A DNA stretch of 64,000 nucleotides. Source: Streptomyces sp. NBC_01431. GTDB taxonomy: Bacteria > Actinomycetota > Actinomycetes > Streptomycetales > Streptomycetaceae. The notes below the pieces were generated by a model. That model was not told where the DNA came from. It ran no database searches and worked only from the letters and a program-made list of their open reading frames with translations. Location: assembly GCF_036231355.1 (NCBI RefSeq), contig NZ_CP109496.1:4650001-4714000 (forward strand), written 5' to 3'. The position numbers were made by a program, and so were the translations under genes. Shown here one piece after another: positions 58,605 through 64,000 of the stretch (position 1 is its first letter; every line of letters starts with the position of its first letter).

Positions 58605-59387
58605 TCAGCTCATCAACTCGCCCGCGTTCACCAGCAGGGACTGCCCGGTGATGGACCGGGCCCGGTCGCAGGCGAGGAAGACCACCGCCTCGGCCACGTC
58701 GCCGTCCGTGGCCAGCTCCGGCAGGGCCATCCGCTCGGTGAGCCGGGCGAGCACCTCCTCCTCGGGCACGCCGTCGGTCTGCGCGGTGAACTGGACGTAC
58801 GCCTGCACCGGCGGGCCCCACATCCAGCCCGGCAGCACGGTGTTGACCCGGATCCGGTCCGGTCCGAGCTCGCGCGCCATCGAGTACATGGCCGAGGTCA
58901 GCGCGCCCTTCGAGGCCGCGTACGCCGCCTGCCGCACCTGCGAGGGCGCCGCCACCGCCGACTGCGTACCGATGATGACGACGGAGCCGCCGCGCCGCTT
59001 GAGTGCGGGCAGGCAGGCCCGGGTCATGCGGAGCGTGCCGAGCAGGTTCACGTCGATGACCTGCTGCCAGGTGGCGAAGTCCGCGTCCTGGAGGCCGCCG
59101 AAGTAGCTGTCCCAGGCCGCCACGTGCACGACCGCGTCGATCCCCCCGAAGCGCTCGGCCGCGAGCGCGGCGAGCGCCTCGCACTGGCCCTCGTCCGTGA
59201 TGTCGGTCGCCAGGTACGCGGTGTGGGCGCCGTCCGGGTCGATCTCGGCCGCGGACTTGGCGAGGTTGGCCTCCGTGCGGGCGCCGAGGACCGCGTTGCC
59301 CCCGTCGCGCACGACGGCCGCGGCGACCTGGTGCCCGAGACCGGCCCCGACGCCGGACACGATGACGGTCTTCCCACTCAGCAACAT
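58605..59387 (-). CDS. Short-chain dehydrogenase/reductase
   Basis: A 260-residue SDR. The cofactor motif is VSGVGAGLGHQVAAAVV (G-x-G-x-G-L-G); then VHVAAWDSYF replaces the usual N-N-A-G, catalytic Ser lies in IGTQSAVAAP, Y-x-x-x-K in AAYAASKGALTSA, and TGQSLLVNAGELM ends it. Changes such as V-H-V-A-A for N-N-A-G occur in the hydroxyacyl-CoA/steroid SDR branch. The operator at 59417 and the divergent hypothetical gene suggest a shared pathway. The gene starts 29 bases from the operator. Confidence 0.85.
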   Translation of the reverse strand: MLLSGKTVIVSGVGAGLGHQVAAAVVRDGGNAVLGARTEANLAKSAAEIDPDGAHTAYLATDITDEGQCEALAALAAERFGGIDAVVHVAAWDSYFGGLQDADFATWQQVIDVNLLGTLRMTRACLPALKRRGGSVVIIGTQSAVAAPSQVRQAAYAASKGALTSAMYSMARELGPDRIRVNTVLPGWMWGPPVQAYVQFTAQTDGVPEEEVLARLTERMALPELATDGDVAEAVVFLACDRARSITGQSLLVNAGELMS

Positions 59388-59416
59388 CCGGTCGCCTCCC
59401 GGCTCTGGCACATCTT

Positions 59417-59431
59417 CTGACGGGGCGTCAG
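59417..59431. promoter_or_regulatory. Operator CTGACG-GGG-CGTCAG in a divergent promoter
   Basis: Perfect palindrome 29 bases from the SDR start on one side and 37 bases from the start at 59469 on the other. Confidence 0.78.
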
Positions 59432-59468
59432 AGTAGGTCCGTCCGGTGGCCAAGGGAAGGGATGCGGC

Positions 59469-60308
59469 ATGGCGGAGGACACACGGCCCGAGGTGTACGC
59501 GGAGCTGGCGTCGGTGGGGCCCTACGGGGTGCGCCCGGGGCACGCGCTGATCACCATGGTGGAGCCGCACCCGGGCCACGAGTACGCGTACAACCGCTGG
59601 TACGAGGACGACCACTACTACGCCGGTGCGATGGCCATGCCCTGGATGTACGCGGGGCGACGCTGGGTCGCCACCCGCGAACTCCAGGAGCTGCGCTACC
59701 CGGAGAAGTCCGCGGTCGCCCAGCCGGTGGGCGCCGGGTGCTACCTCTCCACGTACTGGGTCACCCAGGGCCGCTACGACGAGCACATGAAGTGGACCGT
59801 CGGCATCAACAAGCGCCTCAACCGCGACGGCCGGGTCTACCAGGACCGCACCCACGTCTTCACCGCCTTCCAGGACCACGAGGCGACCGTCTACCGGGAC
59901 GGCGCCGCGGGCCCCCGCGACTACCACGCCCTGGACCATCCCTACGCCGGGCTGGTGTTGGAGGTCGTCGACGCCGAAAGCGTCGAGCAAAGGACCGAGT
60001 TGCTGAAATGGCTGCGCTCGCGCCATCTGCCGCGGCGGCTCGCCGGCGGCCCGGCCGCGATGGTGACGGTCTTCCGGCCCACCCCGCTGCCCGGCGACCG
60101 CATGACGTACGTGAAACAGGTGGAGGGCGTCGACACCCGCCTCACGCTGCTCTGGTTCCTCGAACGGGACCCGCGGGAGGTCTGGGCGGACCGCTTCACC
60201 GGGCTCGACACCCTGGTGGCCGGAACCGGCCTGGGGAAGGTGGAGTTGGTGGCACCGTTCATCCCGACCGTGCCGGGTACCGACCGCTACGTGGACCAAC
60301 TGCGCTGA
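59469..60308 (+). CDS. Hypothetical EthD-like alpha+beta-barrel protein, operator-controlled
   Basis: A 279-residue soluble protein I cannot name. The first half contains ALITMVEPHPGHEYAYNRWY followed by EDDHYYAGAMAMPWMYAGRR. The pattern x-Y-N-R-W-Y-E-D-x-H is that of EthD/dimeric alpha-beta-barrel proteins that act on aromatic or polycyclic compounds. The second half (about 140-279, YAGLVLEVVDAESVEQRTEL) may be a second, diverged barrel. It shares the operator at 59417 with the SDR gene and is therefore probably part of the catabolic pathway. Confidence 0.7.
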   Translation: MAEDTRPEVYAELASVGPYGVRPGHALITMVEPHPGHEYAYNRWYEDDHYYAGAMAMPWMYAGRRWVATRELQELRYPEKSAVAQPVGAGCYLSTYWVTQGRYDEHMKWTVGINKRLNRDGRVYQDRTHVFTAFQDHEATVYRDGAAGPRDYHALDHPYAGLVLEVVDAESVEQRTELLKWLRSRHLPRRLAGGPAAMVTVFRPTPLPGDRMTYVKQVEGVDTRLTLLWFLERDPREVWADRFTGLDTLVAGTGLGKVELVAPFIPTVPGTDRYVDQLR

Positions 60309-60322
60309 CCGGAAACCGACAT

Positions 60323-60340
60323 GGCCGAGCCCCCTCGGCC
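60323..60340. terminator. Short GC hairpin between convergent genes
   Basis: GGCCGAG (60323-60329) pairs with CTCGGCC (60334-60340) around CCCC, between genes ending at 60308 and 60417. Confidence 0.55.
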
Positions 60341-60416
60341 GGGACGGCGAACCAGTCGAGAGGGCTCTTTCGGTGCTGCTGGTGTGCGGTTGCTATCGCG
60401 CCCGCTGCTGCGCTGG

Positions 60417-60620
60417 TCAGCTGAGGGAGTCCCGGGTCACCTCGGCCACGAACGCGGTCCACGCGCCGGGGGCGAAGGAGATCGAGGGCCCCTCGCAGAC
60501 TTTCGAGTCGCGCACCGCGATGGCGTGGGTCTCGGGTGACTTGACCTCAACGCATGCGCCGTTTCCGGTGGAGTACGAGGACTTGGTCCAGGTGTCCGTG
60601 GCGCCCTGAAGAATTGGCAT
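60417..60620 (-). CDS. DUF397 domain protein
   Basis: A 67-residue protein with the DUF397 pattern WTKSSYSTGNGACVEV, then IAVRDSKVCEGPSISFAPGA and WTAFVAEV. DUF397 proteins are encoded beside XRE regulators of the WhiJ/BldB-associated type in Streptomyces and modulate them. The partner here is the XRE gene at 60789-61658, 168 bases upstream on the same strand. Confidence 0.92.
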   Translation of the reverse strand: MPILQGATDTWTKSSYSTGNGACVEVKSPETHAIAVRDSKVCEGPSISFAPGAWTAFVAEVTRDSLS

Positions 60621-60788
60621 GTTCGCTCCGGTCTTTGCCAGTTGGGTCTTTCTCGGCCAGCGGTGTTCGTTGGCGTGATCGACGCTACTCGCAGGTTCCG
60701 GGGTGTGCGGCGGCCATTCACTCGACCGGATGGCATATTCCGGCGGGGACTTCCACCGCGGTACGGGTGGGGTGTACGGTGCCGCACT

Positions 60789-61658
60789 TCACTCCGCGGA
60801 GCCCCTGGCGTACTCCTTGGCGATCTCGGTAATGAATTCCCGGGTCTGGTCCACATTCAGCGCCTGTGCCCGCAGATGCTCGTACATCACGCTGTATTTC
60901 TGGACATCATTCGCCTTTTCCAGATACAGGTCGCTGGTGACGCCTTCGATGTAAACGACGCTGGAGTCCGAGGCGTCCGGGAATTCCAGAATGGCGTATT
61001 GGCCGTTGATGCCCGGATGCGCGCCCATGCTGAACGGCAGTACCTGGACGGTGACATGGGGCAGTTGCGACTGCTGGATGAGGTGCTCCAGCTGCTCGAT
61101 CATCAGCTGCCGGTCGCCGATCACGCGGCGCAGCGCCGCCTCGTCGATGACCACCCACAGCCGCAGCGGATTGTCCTGCGCCTGCACTCTCTCCTGCCGC
61201 CTCACCCTGACGCTGACCCGTTTCTCGACGTCGGTCGGCGCTGTCTCCGGAAGCGCCCCCGCGATCAGGGATTCGGCGTACTGACGGGTCTGGAGCAGCC
61301 CCGGCACGACCTGCGGATCGTAGACGCGCAGGCTCGCCGCGTCCGTCTCCAGGCCGATGTAGACGCTGTACGGGATGTCGCCGAAGGCGTGCCACCAGCC
61401 TTGCTGGCGGGAGTCCTTGGCCATCTGCATCAGCGAATCGACGATGCGGTGGTCGTCGACCTCGTACACCCCGCACAGATCGCGGACATCGCGCTGGCTG
61501 ATGGACCGACGGCCGTTCTCCAAGCGGCTGATCTTCGACTGGGACACCAGCAGGCGTTCGGCGACCTCTTCGGCCGTCATGCCTTTCAGCTCGCGGAGTC
61601 TGCGCAGCTCCTGGCCCAGTCGGCGCCGCCTGACGGTGGGATTGACGTTGGACGCCAC
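60789..61658 (-). CDS. XRE family regulator with DUF5753-type sensor domain
   Basis: A 289-residue regulator. The N-terminal HTH is LGQELRRLRELKGMTAEEVA, then LLVSQSKISRLENGRRS (residues about 15-55). The DUF5753 ligand-binding domain (about 100-285) contains GLETDAASLRVYDPQVVPGL, QTRQYAESLIAG, LWVVIDEAALRRVIGDRQLM and VQVLPFSMGAHPGINGQYAI. It is the WhiJ-like partner of the DUF397 protein that follows. Start GTG 61658 with GGAGGTG upstream. Such pairs tune development or metabolite production. Confidence 0.92.
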   Translation of the reverse strand: MASNVNPTVRRRRLGQELRRLRELKGMTAEEVAERLLVSQSKISRLENGRRSISQRDVRDLCGVYEVDDHRIVDSLMQMAKDSRQQGWWHAFGDIPYSVYIGLETDAASLRVYDPQVVPGLLQTRQYAESLIAGALPETAPTDVEKRVSVRVRRQERVQAQDNPLRLWVVIDEAALRRVIGDRQLMIEQLEHLIQQSQLPHVTVQVLPFSMGAHPGINGQYAILEFPDASDSSVVYIEGVTSDLYLEKANDVQKYSVMYEHLRAQALNVDQTREFITEIAKEYARGSAE

Positions 61659-61870
61659 GGGTAACGCACCTCCGACTCACGGCTGTTCAATTCTTTCGCT
61701 CAGCAGACTGCCACCAATATCCGGGCGCGCGCTGGAAAATAGCGACACACAGCGACAACGCGAACGCGCGGGGCTGATGTGTCAGCCCCGCGCGTTCATG
61801 GTGCGGCTCCCGAACCGGGTCGGAGGGGACGTCGGTGCGGCGTTCGGTGCGACTGGTGGTGCGGGTCCTG

Positions 61871-62626
61871 CTAGTGGTGCACCACGGCTCGGGCCATCGT
61901 CCCGTGATGCGGCTGCATCGAGACGGCGGCCGCCACCGCATGGCGGCTTCCGCCGCTCGGCGCCGCGGCGGCGGGGCCGTTGCCGTTACGGCGCGGTTGA
62001 GCGGCCGCGCCGTTCTGGACGTCCATCACGGCGTGCGCGACGAGACCGCCCATCGGGTCGTGCCTGATCAGGTCCCTTAGCCGGGAGCGCGATGAACGCC
62101 CCTCGTTGCCGGGGTAGAGGTGCTTGCCGAGCCCGACTGCGTGGGCCAGCGCGGCAAGCGCCGCGGTCCGCGGGTCCGGCGGTACGCCGGTGCGGATCGC
62201 ACTGTCCAGCCGGGCCCTGATGTCCCGGCTGATCGCCGTGTCCGTCGCTTGGTAGCGAGTCGTCGGCAGCACTCCGCACATCTGGCCCGATACGGCATGC
62301 ACCATGCCGCACCTCTCCAGGTGCGCGAGGTAAATCTGGCGGAGCCCCAGGCGGGGTCCGCCGATCCAGTGGACGGCCCGTACCGGGCTGCCGCGCCTGC
62401 GCAGCAGTTCCAGTGCGGAGTCCAAGGTCGGATCTCCTGTCGGCCGTGCCATCACCACGGCGATACGATCCCCATCTGGGGCTATCCGTCCTGCCAGAGC
62501 CAGCTCCACTAGCTGTGCTCCGGCGAGGCCGAGGTCGAGCGACTGCGGCTGCGCTGTGGTGCCCGTGGCCGGGTCCAGAGCGAGCAGCAACAGCTCTTCC
62601 GGAATAGTTCTGCGGCTCCTGCCCAT
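61871..62626 (-). CDS. GPP34/GOLPH3-like phosphoprotein
   Basis: A 251-residue protein matching the bacterial GOLPH3/VPS74 family: IPEELLLLALDPATGTTAQP near the start, AGAQLVELALAGRIAPDGDR, ATDTAISRDIRARLDSAIRT and AALAALAHAVGLGKHLYPGN in the helical core. Eukaryotic relatives bind PI4P on Golgi membranes; actinobacterial ones have no known function, though they recur near cell-envelope and developmental genes. The last 40 residues are a low-complexity Ala/Gly/His tail. ATG 62626 has GGGGAGG upstream. Confidence 0.85.
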   Translation of the reverse strand: MGRSRRTIPEELLLLALDPATGTTAQPQSLDLGLAGAQLVELALAGRIAPDGDRIAVVMARPTGDPTLDSALELLRRRGSPVRAVHWIGGPRLGLRQIYLAHLERCGMVHAVSGQMCGVLPTTRYQATDTAISRDIRARLDSAIRTGVPPDPRTAALAALAHAVGLGKHLYPGNEGRSSRSRLRDLIRHDPMGGLVAHAVMDVQNGAAAQPRRNGNGPAAAAPSGGSRHAVAAAVSMQPHHGTMARAVVHH

Positions 62627-62705
62627 CCATGCCTCCCCGCGTGGATGAATGACAGGGTGACCCCTCTCACATTCATCTGTCGAGAGCGCCTGGTTGGTTC
62701 GTACG

Positions 62706-62732
62706 GGAACCGACAGGTATGTCGTTCTCGTC
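62706..62732 (+). promoter_or_regulatory. Candidate ECF sigma promoter
   Basis: GGAAC (62706-62710) and CGTC (62729-62732) with 18 bases between, upstream of the carboxypeptidase-like gene. The pair resembles cell-envelope-stress ECF promoters of Streptomyces (SigE type, GGAAC plus a CGTC-like -10). Confidence 0.4.
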
Positions 62733-62833
62733 TAGCCGGGGGGTCCTGCCCGACACACAGGACACTGGTACATGGTTCGGACATGGTCCGGACCTACGTC
62801 GGCGGCGCCACGGGGCGCCTGGAGGAGGCATCG

Positions 62834-64000
62834 GTGGCGGGCGAGTCCCCCGACAAGTCGGAGCAGAAGCAGTCGTCGGGGGAGACGACTCGCAGTGAAC
62901 GCGATCCGCGTCTCACACTCTCCGCGGCTTCGTCCCCTTCCGGCAAGGGGGAGGACGGCGCGGCGGCGGCCGGCGGTTCCGCATCCGCGTCGGGTTCTGG
63001 TTCTGGATCCGGCCCCGCCGGGTCCGGGTCCGCTCATGGTTCCGGTCGTGGTTCCGAAGCCACGGCCGGGGCGGGTGCCGTGGACCAGGCGACGGCGGTC
63101 TTCCGGGCCCCGCGCCAGGAGGACGGCGACTCCCGGCTCCGCGCGGCGGTGGCGGCGTGGGTCGACCAGGAGGCGGACGGAGGGGGCGACTCCGCGGTCG
63201 CGGCGAAGGCCGAGGGCGTGAAGGCCGAGCCCGCCACGCCGGAGGATGTCGCGGACAGCGGGGGTGCGAAGCCTGAGGCTGCCGAGCCGGAGGGTGCGGC
63301 GGCTGGGGCCGACGCGCCTGAGCGGGCTGTGGAGGGTGCGGCAGCTGGGGCTGACGCGCCTGAGCCCGTGGCTGCCGGGGGCGGGACGCCGGACGATGGG
63401 GCGCCGAAGGGTGGAACGCCGGGTTCGCGGAGCGCTGCCAAGGGGGCGGCGCCGGAAGACCCGGACGCGTTGTCGTCGCGCGCTGAAAAGAGCCCGGCTG
63501 CCGAGCCGAAGAGCGCCGCCAAGGGCGGGGCGCCCGAGAGCCCGGCCGCCGAGCCGGAGAGCGCGGCCGATGGTGGGGCGCCCGAGACCCCGGCCGCAGA
63601 ACCGCAGGATGCCGCCAAGGGCGGCGCCCCCCAGTCGGAGACCCGTGGGCGCGGGGCCGCCGAGTCGGAGGACGGCTCCCGGGGCGGGGGCGCGAGACGC
63701 GAGGCGCCGCAGGCGCCCGCCAAGGCTGCCCCGGCGATGGACGATGCCGCTGAACCCGCCGCCCCCAAGTCCGGCGCCGCTAAGCCCGGCGTTGCTGAGG
63801 CAAGCAGCGACGCCAAGTCGACCGGCGACGCCACTGCCACCGATGCTGCCCGCACCACGGGCACGGGCAGCGACGCGAAGTCGACCGGGGCCGCCACCGA
63901 CGTCGCCCCCACCGCCGGCACGGGCGCCGACAGCGACGCCAAGTCCACCGGCACCGACACCCCCGCACCCGGCTCCAGAGGCACCTCCTGGGGTGCCAAG
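62834..64000 (+). CDS. Probable D-alanyl-D-alanine carboxypeptidase, N-terminal part (3' end missing)
   Basis: The frame is open from GTG 62834 to the window end. The start is supported by GGAGGAG 7 bases upstream, in preference to ATG 62783. It reads VAGESPDKSEQKQSSGETTR, SERDPRLTLSAASS, later ATAVFRAPRQEDGDSRLRAA and VAAWVDQEADG, then a very long Ala/Glu/Pro/Gly-rich repetitive stretch. N-termini of this kind, with the D-S-R-L-R-A-A-V-A-A-W segment, precede the membrane helix and penicillin-binding domain of large Streptomyces D-Ala-D-Ala carboxypeptidases. The catalytic domain lies beyond the window, so the call is provisional. Confidence 0.55.
   Translation, partial: MAGESPDKSEQKQSSGETTRSERDPRLTLSAASSPSGKGEDGAAAAGGSASASGSGSGSGPAGSGSAHGSGRGSEATAGAGAVDQATAVFRAPRQEDGDSRLRAAVAAWVDQEADGGGDSAVAAKAEGVKAEPATPEDVADSGGAKPEAAEPEGAAAGADAPERAVEGAAAGADAPEPVAAGGGTPDDGAPKGGTPGSRSAAKGAAPEDPDALSSRAEKSPAAEPKSAAKGGAPESPAAEPESAADGGAPETPAAEPQDAAKGGAPQSETRGRGAAESEDGSRGGGARREAPQAPAKAAPAMDDAAEPAAPKSGAAKPGVAEASSDAKSTGDATATDAARTTGTGSDAKSTGAATDVAPTAGTGADSDAKSTGTDTPAPGSRGTSWGAK

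Overview
The window is chromosomal DNA of a high-GC actinomycete, almost certainly a Streptomyces. Supporting signs are very high third-position GC, frequent GTG and one TTG start, an AfsR/AfsS-type pair, an XRE plus DUF397 pair, a GOLPH3-like protein, FO synthase (FbiC) and several F420/flavin LLM oxidoreductases. I call 59 protein-coding loci, two of them broken, plus operators, hairpins and repeats. The first gene (zinc alcohol dehydrogenase) and the last (probable D-Ala-D-Ala carboxypeptidase) run off the window.

Layout. 1-4.3 kb: alcohol dehydrogenase end, GlxA/AraC regulator, MFS exporter and a repeat-rich lipoprotein. 4.4-15.7 kb: acyl-CoA catabolism block one (flavin reductase, enoyl-CoA hydratase, NDP-forming acyl-CoA synthetase, FAD oxidoreductase, DUF35 protein, thiolase-like protein, acyl-CoA dehydrogenase, DDN-type protein, TetR regulator). 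16.2-20.6 kb: VOC protein, PQQ-repeat Ser/Thr kinase, PrmC-like methyltransferase. 20.9-24.5 kb: AT-richer remnant of an integrative element with four overlapping tiny genes, a divergent XRE-TPR regulator with iteron-like repeats, and a truncated serine recombinase. 24.5-29.5 kb: block two (enoyl-CoA hydratase, DUF35, thiolase, divergent FadD3-like ligase), a VapC remnant and an SRPBCC protein. 29.7-33.5 kb: AfsR-like SARP with two small proteins carrying D-V/I-H-A-T repeats. 33.7-42.8 kb: block three (amidohydrolases, LLM oxidoreductases, SDR, aldehyde dehydrogenase). 42.9-49.2 kb: ABM, IclR, Uma2, PHP hydrolase, LLM and S15 hydrolase genes. 49.4-56.5 kb: fbiC, a STAND-TPR ATPase, an ADP-ribosylglycohydrolase fold protein that has lost its metal-binding aspartates, and an exported protein. 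56.6-64 kb: sodium:solute symporter, an operator-controlled SDR/EthD-like pair, DUF397/XRE, GOLPH3-like protein and the carboxypeptidase start.

The main unifying observation is a palindromic operator, CTGACG-NNN-CGTCAG or a close variant. It occurs 12 times, each time in front of a catabolic gene in the three acyl-CoA blocks and once between the divergent pair at 59.4 kb. A degenerate thirteenth copy overlaps the start codon of the TetR gene at 15.7 kb. I infer one TetR-controlled regulon that activates, beta-oxidises and retro-aldol-cleaves a carboxylated, probably cyclic (steroid- or terpenoid-like) substrate. It would use CoA ligases, an acyl-CoA dehydrogenase, hydratases, thiolase/DUF35 pairs, LLM enzymes and SDRs. 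FbiC supplies the F420 that some of these enzymes may need. The substrate itself cannot be read from the sequence.
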